64,000 nt of DNA, taken from the NCBI RefSeq assembly GCF_900156095.1, contig NZ_FTMJ01000001.1, positions 62,001 to 126,000 of the forward strand, given 5' to 3'. The stretch comes from Aeromonas sp. RU39B. GTDB taxonomy: Bacteria; Pseudomonadota; Gammaproteobacteria; Enterobacterales; Aeromonadaceae. The first letter of the stretch is position 1; every line of letters starts with the position of its first letter. This document shows positions 37,244 through 45,660 of this stretch, piece after piece. Under the pieces are notes generated by a model. The model was given only the letters and a program-made list of their open reading frames with translations. It had not been told where the DNA came from and searched no databases. The translations under genes were made by a program, and so were the position numbers.

Positions 37244-38968
37244 ATGTCCTTGCTAGAAGTTAAAAACCTGCGGATCGAGTACCCCTCCCGCTACGGGGTG
37301 CACGCCGCGGTGAAGGATCTCTCTTTTTCTGTTGAAAAGGGGGAGATCGTCGGTGTGGTCGGGGAATCCGGCGCCGGCAAATCCACCATCGGTAATGCCG
37401 TCATCGATCTGCTCAGCCCTCCCGGTCGTATCGCCCGTGGCGACATCTATCTCAATGGCGAACTGATCTCCGGCAAGAGCCCGAAAGAGATGCGCGCCAT
37501 TCGTGGCTCTCGCATCGGTTTCATCTTCCAGGATCCGATGACCTCGCTCAACCCGCTGTTTACTGTCGAACAACAGCTGGTCGAAACCATTTTGGTCAAC
37601 ACCGATCTTAATCGTGAGCAGGCCGTCGCCAAGGCGCTTGAGCTGATGACAGCGGTTGGCATTCCCAAGCCTGAGCTGCGCATTAAGCAGTATCCGCACC
37701 AGTTTTCCGGCGGCATGCGTCAGCGGGTGGTGATTGCCATCGCGCTGTCGGGTGACCCCGAATTGATTATTGCCGACGAACCAACCACGGCGCTGGATGT
37801 TTCCATTCAGGACCAGATCCTGCAACTGATCCGCAACCTGTGCAAAGAGCGTCAGGTGGGCTGCATGTTGGTCACTCACGATATGGGTGTAGTGGCGAAT
37901 GTCACGGATCGGGTCGCGGTCATGTATCGCGGCGATCTGGTGGAGTTTGGTACCACAGAGCAGGTGCTGGGGGCTCCGAGCCATCCTTATACCCGCAGCC
38001 TGATCTCAGCCGTGCCGCGCTCTGACGTGAAGCTGGTTCGCTTCCCGCTGGTCTCCTATATCGAAGATGCCGGTGAAGCTGACAACAGCATTGATCTCAA
38101 GACTCACTGGCTGGGTCAGCGCCAGGATGAACGCACCTATGAAGGTGCCCTGCTGCGGGTCGAGCACGTCGATCTGAAATTCGTTACCAAAGACTCGATT
38201 TTCCCAAGCCGCCGCGAATATGTGCAGGCCTGTAACGATATCAACTTCGAGATTTTTGAAGGGGAAACCTTCGGTCTGGTCGGGGAGTCGGGCTCTGGTA
38301 AGTCCACCATCGCCCGTGCTATCACCGGTCTCTATCCGCCTGATGGTGGCAAGATCGTGTTTGAAGGCATCGATCTGACCGCCCTTAAGGGTGAGCATGA
38401 GCGTCGCCCGCTGCGCCGTGCCATGCAGATGGTGTTCCAAAACCCCTATTCATCGATGAACCCGCGTATGAAGGTGCGGGATATTATCGCCGAGCCGATC
38501 CGCTTCCACGGTCTTGCTGCTGGTGAGGCGCAAGTTGAGCAGATTGTGGCTGACTTGCTCGATCACGTAGGCCTTGGCCGCGCCGCCGGGGTCAAGTATC
38601 CGCACGAATTTTCGGGTGGTCAGCGGCAGCGTATCTCGATTGCCCGGGCACTGGCGACCCGCCCGCGTTTTCTCATCTGCGACGAGCCAACCTCAGCGCT
38701 GGATGTGTCGGTGCAAGCCCAGATCCTTAACCTGCTCAAGGATTTGCAGCAGGAACTGGGCCTCACCATGCTGTTCATCAGCCACGATTTGCCGGTGATT
38801 CGCCAGATGTGCGACCGCATCGGGGTGATGAAACACGGTCATCTGGTTGAAGTGGCCGAGACCGAAAAACTCTTTACCAATGCCGAGCATGAGTACAGTC
38901 GTTCGTTGATTTCACTGATGCCGGAATTTAAGGGAATGTCCCGTGAGGGGCTGGAAATCGCAAGCTAA
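37244..38968 (+). CDS. Fused double-ATPase subunit of a peptide/nickel-type ABC importer
   Basis: Protein of 574 residues made of two complete ABC ATPase domains, equivalent to fused DppD and DppF (as in GsiA or YejF). First domain ~1-265: Walker A GESGAGKST, signature FSGGMRQRVVIAIAL, Walker B LIIADEPTTALD, oligopeptide tail SHPYTRSLISAVPR. Second domain ~300-560: Walker A GESGSGKST, signature FSGGQRQRISIARAL, Walker B FLICDEPTSALD. It leads an operon with a solute-binding protein and two permeases. The substrate is probably a di- or oligopeptide, but nickel or glutathione cannot be excluded from sequence. Confidence 0.92.
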   Translation: MSLLEVKNLRIEYPSRYGVHAAVKDLSFSVEKGEIVGVVGESGAGKSTIGNAVIDLLSPPGRIARGDIYLNGELISGKSPKEMRAIRGSRIGFIFQDPMTSLNPLFTVEQQLVETILVNTDLNREQAVAKALELMTAVGIPKPELRIKQYPHQFSGGMRQRVVIAIALSGDPELIIADEPTTALDVSIQDQILQLIRNLCKERQVGCMLVTHDMGVVANVTDRVAVMYRGDLVEFGTTEQVLGAPSHPYTRSLISAVPRSDVKLVRFPLVSYIEDAGEADNSIDLKTHWLGQRQDERTYEGALLRVEHVDLKFVTKDSIFPSRREYVQACNDINFEIFEGETFGLVGESGSGKSTIARAITGLYPPDGGKIVFEGIDLTALKGEHERRPLRRAMQMVFQNPYSSMNPRMKVRDIIAEPIRFHGLAAGEAQVEQIVADLLDHVGLGRAAGVKYPHEFSGGQRQRISIARALATRPRFLICDEPTSALDVSVQAQILNLLKDLQQELGLTMLFISHDLPVIRQMCDRIGVMKHGHLVEVAETEKLFTNAEHEYSRSLISLMPEFKGMSREGLEIAS

Positions 38969-38995
38969 AACATAGAGATAAGCATGGAGAATAAT

Positions 38996-40552
38996 ATGAA
39001 GAAAGGATTGTCCAAGGTTGCTCTGGCTCTGCTGGCCGCTGGCCTGGCCTTCAACGTCTCTGCCGCCGATATCAAGGTGGCCGTGGCCTCCGATCCGACC
39101 TCGCTGGACCCGCAGGAGCAGCTTTCCGGTCAGACCCTTGAAATGTCTCATCTGGTGTTCGACCCGCTGATCCGTTACAAGCAGGATCTCTCGTTCGAAC
39201 CGCGTCTGGCTGAAAAGTATGAGCGCGTTGACGACAAGACCATGCGTTTCCATCTGCGCAAGGGCGTCAAGTTCCACTCCGGTAACGACTTTACCGCCGA
39301 TGACGTGGTGTGGACCGTCAACCGTCTGAAGGCCTCTGCTGACTTTAAGGCGATCTTTGACCCGATCACCGAAGTGAAGAAAGTTGACGACTACACCGTT
39401 GATCTCATCACCGCCAAGCCGTTCCCGCTGCTGGAACAAACTGCCACCTATATCTTCCCGATGGACTCCAAGTTCTACAGCGGCAAGAGCGACGATGGCA
39501 AAGACAAGGCAGAAATCGTCAAGAACGGTTCTTCCTTCGCCTCTACCCACACCTCTGGTACCGGTCCGTTCACCGTCAAGTCCCGTGAGCAAGGCGTCAA
39601 ACTCGAGTACGTTCGTAACCCGAACTACTGGGACAAGGGCTCCAAGGGTAACGTTGACAACCTGACCCTGGTGCCGATCAAGGAAGACGCCACCCGCGTA
39701 GCTGCTCTGCTCGGTGGTGACGTGGATGTGATCTACCCGGTTGCTCCGAACGATCTGGAACGTGTCGAGAAGGGTGCCAGCACCCAACTGGTTACCCTGC
39801 CGGGGACCCGTATCATCATGATCGACCTGAACCAGAACACCAATCCGGCGCTGAAAGACAAGCGTGTTCGTCAAGCTATCGACTACGCCATCAACCAGGT
39901 GGGTATCGTCGACAAGATCAACAAGGGCTATGGTACTCCTGCAGGTCAGCTGAGTCCGAAGGGTTATGCCGGTCATAACGATGCCCTGACTCCGCGCTAC
40001 GATCTGGCCAAGGCCAAGTCACTGATGAAGGCTGCCGGTTATGAGAAGGGCTTCAAGCTCTCCTTCATCTCCCCGGCCGGTCGTTATGTGAATGACGTGA
40101 AGATTGCTCAGGCGGTTGGCGCCATGCTCTCCAAGATCAACATCAAGGTGGATCTGAAGACCATGCCGGTGGCCCAATACTGGCCGGAATTCGACAAGTG
40201 CGCCTCTGACATGCAAGTCATCGGCTGGCACTCCGATACCGAAGACAGTGCCAACTTCTACGAGTTCCTGACCTTCACCAAGGATGCCAAGACCGGTATG
40301 GGTCAGTACAACTGCACCGGCTATGCCAACGCAGAAGCTGACAAGCTGGTGGTGGCTGCCAACGCTGAAACCGATCCGGCCAAGCGTGCAGAGATGCTGA
40401 AGAAGGTCGAAGCCATCCTGGCTGAAGATGCTCCGTTCGTTCCGCTCCACTGGGAAAACCTCTCCTGGGGCGCCAAGAAGAACGTCGACATCAAGCCGGT
40501 GGTTAACGTAATGAACTTCCCCTACTTCGGGGATCTGGTGGTCAAGCAGTAA
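38996..40552 (+). CDS. Periplasmic solute-binding protein, family 5 (peptide type)
   Basis: Exported binding protein of 518 residues with a Sec signal peptide (KVALALLAAGLAFNVSAADI). The SBP family 5 signature is present (FHLRKGVKFHSGNDFTADDVVWTVNR near residues 78-103). Other landmarks are SFASTHTSGTGPF and the C-terminal APFVPLHWENLSWGAK. It captures the substrate for the ABC importer encoded around it. The ATG at 38996 has GGAG upstream; an ATG at 38984 is a less likely start. Codon use looks highly expressed. Confidence 0.92.
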   Translation: MKKGLSKVALALLAAGLAFNVSAADIKVAVASDPTSLDPQEQLSGQTLEMSHLVFDPLIRYKQDLSFEPRLAEKYERVDDKTMRFHLRKGVKFHSGNDFTADDVVWTVNRLKASADFKAIFDPITEVKKVDDYTVDLITAKPFPLLEQTATYIFPMDSKFYSGKSDDGKDKAEIVKNGSSFASTHTSGTGPFTVKSREQGVKLEYVRNPNYWDKGSKGNVDNLTLVPIKEDATRVAALLGGDVDVIYPVAPNDLERVEKGASTQLVTLPGTRIIMIDLNQNTNPALKDKRVRQAIDYAINQVGIVDKINKGYGTPAGQLSPKGYAGHNDALTPRYDLAKAKSLMKAAGYEKGFKLSFISPAGRYVNDVKIAQAVGAMLSKINIKVDLKTMPVAQYWPEFDKCASDMQVIGWHSDTEDSANFYEFLTFTKDAKTGMGQYNCTGYANAEADKLVVAANAETDPAKRAEMLKKVEAILAEDAPFVPLHWENLSWGAKKNVDIKPVVNVMNFPYFGDLVVKQ

Positions 40553-40644
40553 TCCTCTGCTGACACCGAGGACCGGGCGGGGGCATGGCCCCCGCCTTTA
40601 TAACGAGCCGGCATCCGCTAAGCTGGCCATGTAGAAGGACAAGC

Positions 40645-41619
40645 ATGTTTACATTCCTGCTCAAACGGTTTTATCAGGCGGTGATCGTCATGTTCGTGAT
40701 CAGCCTGGTAGCCTTCTCGATCCAGAACAATCTGGGCGATCCGCTACGCGAGATGGTGGGGCAGTCTGTCTCCGAGGCTCAGCGCGAAATCCTGCGTGAA
40801 CAACTGGGGCTCAACGATCCGTTCCTGGTCAAATATGTCCGTTTCCTCAAGGGCGCTATTCACGGCGATCTTGGTACTTCCTATTTCTTCAAGCGCCCGA
40901 CGCTGGAAGTGATTCTCGACAAGCTGGTGGCAACGCTCGAGCTGGTGTTTGGTGCATCGCTCATCATCGTGCTGGTCTCGATCCCGCTTGGGGTCTACTC
41001 GGCAATAAAACCGCGCAGCGTGCTGACCAAAATCATTATGGCGGGCAGCAGTATCGGTATCTCGATTCCGGTATTTTTGACCGCCATCATGCTGATGTAC
41101 CTCTTCTCTATTGAACTGGGCTGGCTGCCGGCTTACGGGCGTGGTGAAACGGCCAATGTGCTGGGTTGGGAGTCCGGTTTCTTTACCTGGGATGGCATCA
41201 AGCACCTGATCCTGCCCTCGGTTGCGCTCTCGTCGATCATGTTGCCGCTGTTTATCCGCTTGGTGCGTTCCGAGATGCTCGAGCAGCTCTCTTCCGAGTA
41301 CGTCAAGTTTGCCCGTGCCAAGGGGCTTGATGAGCACAAGGTCTATTATCGTCATGCCCTGAAGAACACCATGCTGCCGGTGATTACCGTCGGTGGCGTG
41401 CAGATCGGTACCATGGTGGCGTACACCATCCTGACCGAGAGCGTGTTCCAGTGGCCGGGTACCGGTTTCTTGTTCCTCGAGGCGATTCACCGGGTCGATA
41501 CCCCGCTCATCACCGCCTATGTCATTTTCGTCGGATTCATCTTCGTGGTGACCAATACGCTGGTGGACCTGTTGTACGGTCTCATCAACCCGACCGTTAA
41601 TCTGACCGCCAAGGGGTAA
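40645..41619 (+). CDS. ABC importer permease, DppB/OppB type
   Basis: Inner-membrane permease of 324 residues. N-terminal span (FLLKRFYQAVIVMFVISLVAFSI), the DppB-like cytoplasmic segment REQLGLNDPFLVKYVRFLKG, further spans, and the EAA loop with EYVKFARAKGLDEHKVYYRHALKN that contacts the ATPase. The start at 40645 follows AAGGAC; the frame upstream has no support. Two bases separate it from the second permease gene. Confidence 0.93.
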   Translation: MFTFLLKRFYQAVIVMFVISLVAFSIQNNLGDPLREMVGQSVSEAQREILREQLGLNDPFLVKYVRFLKGAIHGDLGTSYFFKRPTLEVILDKLVATLELVFGASLIIVLVSIPLGVYSAIKPRSVLTKIIMAGSSIGISIPVFLTAIMLMYLFSIELGWLPAYGRGETANVLGWESGFFTWDGIKHLILPSVALSSIMLPLFIRLVRSEMLEQLSSEYVKFARAKGLDEHKVYYRHALKNTMLPVITVGGVQIGTMVAYTILTESVFQWPGTGFLFLEAIHRVDTPLITAYVIFVGFIFVVTNTLVDLLYGLINPTVNLTAKG

Positions 41620-41621
41620 GC

Positions 41622-42557
41622 ATGACTCAAGCTGTGACTGCGAGCCGCTGGGCCCGCTTTAAAAACTCCGACATCGTCTACTACTTCCTGCGCGACAAGG
41701 TGGCGATGTTCAGTTTTGTGGTGTTTGCGCTGTTTGTACTGGGGGCGCTGCTGGCACCCTGGATTGCACCGCACAACGTCTACGATCAGACCAGTTTTGA
41801 TCTGATGGATGCAGAGATGCCGCCCTCCTGGCTGGAAGGGGGCGATCCCCGCTTCTGGTTGGGTACTGACAACCAGGGCCGTGATATCTGGAGTACCATT
41901 CTCTATGGCTCTCGTATCTCGCTGACCATTGGCCTTTTTGCTGTGGGCCTGCAGATGGTGCTGGGGGTGGTGATTGGTCTGGTGGCCGGTTACTTCGGGG
42001 GGCGTCTCGACAATCTGCTGATGCGCTTTGCCGATGTGCAGTTGTCGTTCTCGACCATGATGGTGGCGATCATCATCTCGGCCATCTTCCAGGCGGCATT
42101 TGGCTCTGAGTTCTACTCCGAGTTCGCTATCCTGATGCTGGTAGTGATCATCGGTGTCTCCGAGTGGCCACAGTATGCCCGTACTGTGCGTGCGTCGGTG
42201 CTGGCCGAGAAGAAGAAAGAGTATGTGGAAGCGGCCAAGGTGATGGGGCTGCGTGCTCCGCGCATCATGTTCCGCCACATTCTGCCCAACTGCCTGTCGC
42301 CGATCCTGGTTATCTCGACCGTGCAGGTGGCCAACGCCATCATGAGTGAAGCGGCACTGTCGTTCCTCGGACTTGGTATGCCGGTGGACCAGCCTTCGCT
42401 GGGCTCGCTGATCAGTGTCGGCTTTAACTACATCTTCTCCGGCTCTTGGTGGATCACCGCGTTCCCCGGCGTCTGTCTGGTGTTGCTGGTGCTGGTCATT
42501 AACTTGCTGGGCGACTGGCTGCGGGATGTGTTCAACCCGAAGATCTACAAGGGTTAA
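41622..42557 (+). CDS. ABC importer permease, DppC/OppC type
   Basis: Inner-membrane permease of 311 residues, partner of the preceding DppB-type protein. N-terminal OppC-type span after LRDKVAMFSFVVFALFVLGALLAPW, the LGTDNQGRDIWSTILYGSRISL signature near residues 83-104, and the EAA loop EYVEAAKVMGLRAPRIMFRHILPN. Last gene of the four-gene peptide importer operon, followed by a clear terminator. Confidence 0.93.
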   Translation: MTQAVTASRWARFKNSDIVYYFLRDKVAMFSFVVFALFVLGALLAPWIAPHNVYDQTSFDLMDAEMPPSWLEGGDPRFWLGTDNQGRDIWSTILYGSRISLTIGLFAVGLQMVLGVVIGLVAGYFGGRLDNLLMRFADVQLSFSTMMVAIIISAIFQAAFGSEFYSEFAILMLVVIIGVSEWPQYARTVRASVLAEKKKEYVEAAKVMGLRAPRIMFRHILPNCLSPILVISTVQVANAIMSEAALSFLGLGMPVDQPSLGSLISVGFNYIFSGSWWITAFPGVCLVLLVLVINLLGDWLRDVFNPKIYKG

Positions 42558-42567
42558 TCCCTTCTCT

Positions 42568-42598
42568 AACAGGGCCTGCGGGCCCTGTTATCGTTTTG
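42568..42598 (+). terminator. Terminator of the peptide ABC operon
   Basis: Stem AACAGGGCC / GGCCCTGTT around TGCG, followed by a T-rich stretch, about ten bases after the last permease stop. Confidence 0.85.
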
Positions 42599-42648
42599 TC
42601 ATCCACGGCTGCTAGGGTGCTGGCATCTGATGACAAAAGGATGTCCGA

Positions 42649-43239
42649 ATGAAGTCGCTGCTCCCTCTCTCCCTGCTCTGTGTATCTCTGTCGGCGTTGG
42701 CCGATGTGCGAGTCTCTCTGCCTGATGAAGTCACGGTGCTCTCTCCCGGTAATGGGCGTCTTGATGGGCGCCAACTGGTGTTTGCCAACGGCGTCGGTCA
42801 GGCGCTGCTGCAATATGATGGTGTTGAAGAGTCCCGCTCCGGCAGTGACAGTGATAAGCATTGGCGATCGCGTCCGGCGGTGATCCGCGTTGCGGCGGCT
42901 GACAAGACGCTGGCGCTCGCTGGTTTGCCATCACGGGTTGCCGACAAGGCCACATTTGCCAAACAACCAGCTTGGACTCTGGAGGAGATCACGGGACAAG
43001 CGCTGCCCTTTGAGCAAGACGAGCTCAAAGTAAACGGGATGCAGGTCGGGGTAGATTGGAACGCTGCACTGGCCGGTTATAACCGTGATGGTGGTAAGGC
43101 AGCACTTGGCTTGGGCAGCACACAGACGGCTGTGCCGGTGGCGGCTGGCTCTCTGGAAAGTCAGTTGCAGCAGCTGTTTCTGCGAGCCGATCCGTCCCTC
43201 AAGCGCCGCTTTATTGGCTGGGCCGCCAACCAGCTTTAA
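42649..43239 (+). CDS. DUF2057 family exported protein (YccT-like)
   Basis: Protein of 196 residues with a signal peptide (LLPLSLLCVSLSALADV). The mature part resembles the UPF0319/DUF2057 family (VSLPDEVTVLSPGNGRLDG... LVFANGVGQALLQYDG at the N-terminus and a C-terminal LQQLFLRADPSLKRRFIGWA helix). E. coli YccT of this family has been linked to curli regulation, but no general function is settled. Good AAGGAT ribosome-binding site; transcribed apart from the ABC operon and ~55 bases before the HIT gene. Confidence 0.78.
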   Translation: MKSLLPLSLLCVSLSALADVRVSLPDEVTVLSPGNGRLDGRQLVFANGVGQALLQYDGVEESRSGSDSDKHWRSRPAVIRVAAADKTLALAGLPSRVADKATFAKQPAWTLEEITGQALPFEQDELKVNGMQVGVDWNAALAGYNRDGGKAALGLGSTQTAVPVAAGSLESQLQQLFLRADPSLKRRFIGWAANQL

Positions 43240-43293
43240 GTCCTTAACACTTTGCAGTAAGGTGGGCACTTCTTGTGTCCACCGGAGCATTTC

Positions 43294-43725
43294 ATGTTTC
43301 AACTGCATCCTCGGCTGGCGGCCGATACCTGCTGGCTGGGGGACTTGCCTCTGTGTCGCGTGCTGCTTGCGCGTGACAGCCAATATCCCTGGTTAATCCT
43401 GGTTCCTCGTGTTGCCGAATTGCGTGAAATTCACCATTTATCAGCTGATTTGCGTCATCAGTTAATGGACGAGTCCTGCTTGGTCGCTGAGGTGATGGAA
43501 ACTGTGCTGCAGCCTGACAAAATTAATGTGGGGGCGTTAGGGAATCTGGTTCCTCAACTGCATCTGCATCATGTTGCCCGTTTTACCTCGGATATTGCCT
43601 GGCCTGGTCCCATCTGGGGGGCTCATCCTTCTGTGCCCTATGCCGATAAGGAGATGCAGACCCAGGTGGCATATTGGCGTGAGCGTTTGTGCGCCGTTTC
43701 CTGTTTTACCTCCGGTAGCGAATAA
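43294..43725 (+). CDS. HIT domain protein
   Basis: Histidine-triad nucleotide hydrolase-like protein of 143 residues. The triad motif appears as QLHLHHVARF near residues 95-104 (H-x-H-x-H pattern), with LPLCRVLLARDSQYPWLILVPR as the preceding core strands. Members cleave nucleoside phosphoramidates or dinucleotides. The start at 43294 follows GGAG; the frame extends seven codons upstream. It sits between the DUF2057 and DUF3334 genes on the same strand. The physiological substrate is not known. Confidence 0.85.
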   Translation: MFQLHPRLAADTCWLGDLPLCRVLLARDSQYPWLILVPRVAELREIHHLSADLRHQLMDESCLVAEVMETVLQPDKINVGALGNLVPQLHLHHVARFTSDIAWPGPIWGAHPSVPYADKEMQTQVAYWRERLCAVSCFTSGSE

Positions 43726-43804
43726 ACTGGTGGCGGGTGCTGCTCCCGTGCGCAAGCAGGGCTATGTTTTATAGAGATCCTTTTTCTATTCTTCAGGAAA
43801 ACCG

Positions 43805-44512
43805 ATGATGTTTCACAATAACGATGAAGAGTCCCGCGTATTGACCACGGAAGATGTGCTGCTGAGCCTTTGCCACTCGGTCACCGATGTGCTCAGTGCC
43901 GCTACCCAGAGTCAGGTGCGTTTTTCCGGTATGGTCCAGCGGATCAGTAAGACCTGCCTCAAGCCCGATATCGGCTGTTTTGTGCTGTTTGATGGCGGTT
44001 TTTCCGGCCTGGTGGTGATCAACTTCTCGGCTGCTGCGGCCATGGAGCTCTATCAGGACTACATGCTGAGCATGGGCTTGTCTAAAGAGGATCTGGCGAT
44101 CTCCCACACCTCGGACGAGGTGAGTAACGTCATGGGTGAGCTGATGAACCAGATCGTCGGCAGTTTCACCGGCAAGGTTGGCCGCGAGCTGCAAACCCAC
44201 ATCACCCAGAACCAGCCAAAAATGCTGGCGCTGAACAAACAAGTGATGCTGAGTGTCGACACCAATCTCGACCATCCCGAGTCGCGTCGTGTCACCTTCT
44301 TTACCGGCAGCAACAATATCTTCTATCTGGAGCTGGCGATGGATCGCACCGAGTTTATCAAGATCCACGACGGTCAGGTTGAAGAGGACTTTGATCCCGA
44401 TGATCTGATTGCCCAAGCGATTCAACAGCCGACTGCTGCCGTGCAACCGGCCGCTGCTTCAGCGCCAGCCGCCAGTAGTCATGACGATTTGCTCGATTCG
44501 CTCGGCATCTAA
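43805..44512 (+). CDS. DUF3334 family protein, CheX-like
   Basis: Protein of 235 residues without membrane segments or signal peptide. The central region (SDEVSNVMGELMNQIVGSFTGKVGRELQ, near residues 99-126) resembles the E-x2-N helix motif of CheX/CheC/FliY chemotaxis phosphatases, and the family is catalogued as DUF3334. The C-terminus is a flexible Ala/Pro-rich tail ending in DDLLDSLGI, a type of short terminal motif often used for docking. A link to chemotaxis or c-di-GMP signalling is an inference from the fold only. Good AGGA ribosome-binding site; a terminator follows. Confidence 0.75.
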   Translation: MMFHNNDEESRVLTTEDVLLSLCHSVTDVLSAATQSQVRFSGMVQRISKTCLKPDIGCFVLFDGGFSGLVVINFSAAAAMELYQDYMLSMGLSKEDLAISHTSDEVSNVMGELMNQIVGSFTGKVGRELQTHITQNQPKMLALNKQVMLSVDTNLDHPESRRVTFFTGSNNIFYLELAMDRTEFIKIHDGQVEEDFDPDDLIAQAIQQPTAAVQPAAASAPAASSHDDLLDSLGI

Positions 44513-44533
44513 TCCAAGCTGTGTCTGCAAATC

Positions 44534-44563
44534 ATAAGGCCACCTCGCGGTGGCCTTATCTCT
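44534..44563. terminator. Bidirectional hairpin between DUF3334 gene and anmK
   Basis: Stem ATAAGGCCACC / GGTGGCCTTAT with loop TCGC, between two convergent stop codons. T-rich on both sides, although the T runs are short. Confidence 0.75.
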
Positions 44564-44565
44564 TG

Positions 44566-45660
44566 TCAGGGGGCGGGGTAACTAGCGCCCAGCACCACAG
44601 GGCGAGACGCACCGGTCACCGCGGGCAGATTGCCCGTTTGTCGCATTAAAAAGCAGTGAGCCAGCCAGGCAAACGCAGCGCCTTCGACCCAGTCCGGATC
44701 AATACCGAGAGTCTGGGTATCGGCTACCTGCCAAGATGGCAACAGCGCTTGCAGGCGCGCCATCATCAAGCGATTGTGGGCGCCGCCGCCGCACACATAG
44801 AGCGCCCCGGCTTGGTTAGGCAGCGCGGCAACAATCGAGCAGACCGTGAACTCCAACAAGGTGCGCTGCACATCCACGGCCGGCAGTTCAGGCCACTCTT
44901 GCAGCTGCTCATCGAGCCAGTGCGCCGTAAAGGTTTCTCGCCCGGTGCTTTTGGGGTGGGGCAGGGCAAAGTAGGGATGCGCCAGCAGGCGGCTTAACAG
45001 CGGCTGATGCACGGCGCCTTGCGCTGCCCATGCGCCATCCTGATCAAAACGGACACCGTGATGGCGATGGATCCAGTGATCAAGCAGCGTATTGCCGGGG
45101 CCGGTATCAAAGCCATAGACCGTATCGGCTGCGCCCGGTAGCACCGAGATATTGGCGATGCCACCGATATTGAGCACCACGCGCGGCTGGGTTGGGCTGG
45201 CAAAACAAGCCTGATGAAACGCCGGAACCAGTGGTGCGCCCTGGCCGCCAAAGGCCATGTCCATGCGGCGAAAATCAGCAATTACATCGATGCCGGTCAA
45301 GGCGGCCAGCAGGTGGCCGTTGCCTATTTGCAGGGTAAAACCGAGTTCGGGGCGATGACGAATCGTCTGGCCATGCGAGCCGATAGCGCGCACCTCGCGC
45401 GGCGTGACGCCTGCCTTGGTTAGCAGCGCGTGTGTGGCGGTGGCAAATTCACGGGCGACCAGATTATCGGCCACGCCCATGCGGTCAATCTCGTTGTCAC
45501 CGGGTGTGCACAGGGCATGCAGCATGGCGACGCTGTCAGCCGGCCAGGGATGGCAGAGCGCAGCATCGACCTGCCAGCCATCACCGTGTTGGCGAAGTAG
45601 CACCGCATCAATGCCATCCATGCTGGTGCCTGACATCAACCCGATATAGCGCAAGGTCAT
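44566..45660 (-). CDS. anmK: Anhydro-N-acetylmuramic acid kinase
   Basis: Kinase of 364 residues that phosphorylates and opens anhydro-MurNAc, a step of cell-wall recycling. Motifs: N-terminal ATP loop IGLMSGTSMDGIDAVLL, IGSHGQTIRHRP, VLNIGGIANISVLPG and GFDTGPGNTLLDHW, and the C-terminal YVCGGGAHN. It overlaps the upstream M23 peptidase gene by four bases (ATGA), linking murein cleavage and recycling in one operon. Length matches the family (~370). Confidence 0.96.
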   Translation of the reverse strand: MTLRYIGLMSGTSMDGIDAVLLRQHGDGWQVDAALCHPWPADSVAMLHALCTPGDNEIDRMGVADNLVAREFATATHALLTKAGVTPREVRAIGSHGQTIRHRPELGFTLQIGNGHLLAALTGIDVIADFRRMDMAFGGQGAPLVPAFHQACFASPTQPRVVLNIGGIANISVLPGAADTVYGFDTGPGNTLLDHWIHRHHGVRFDQDGAWAAQGAVHQPLLSRLLAHPYFALPHPKSTGRETFTAHWLDEQLQEWPELPAVDVQRTLLEFTVCSIVAALPNQAGALYVCGGGAHNRLMMARLQALLPSWQVADTQTLGIDPDWVEGAAFAWLAHCFLMRQTGNLPAVTGASRPVVLGASYPAP

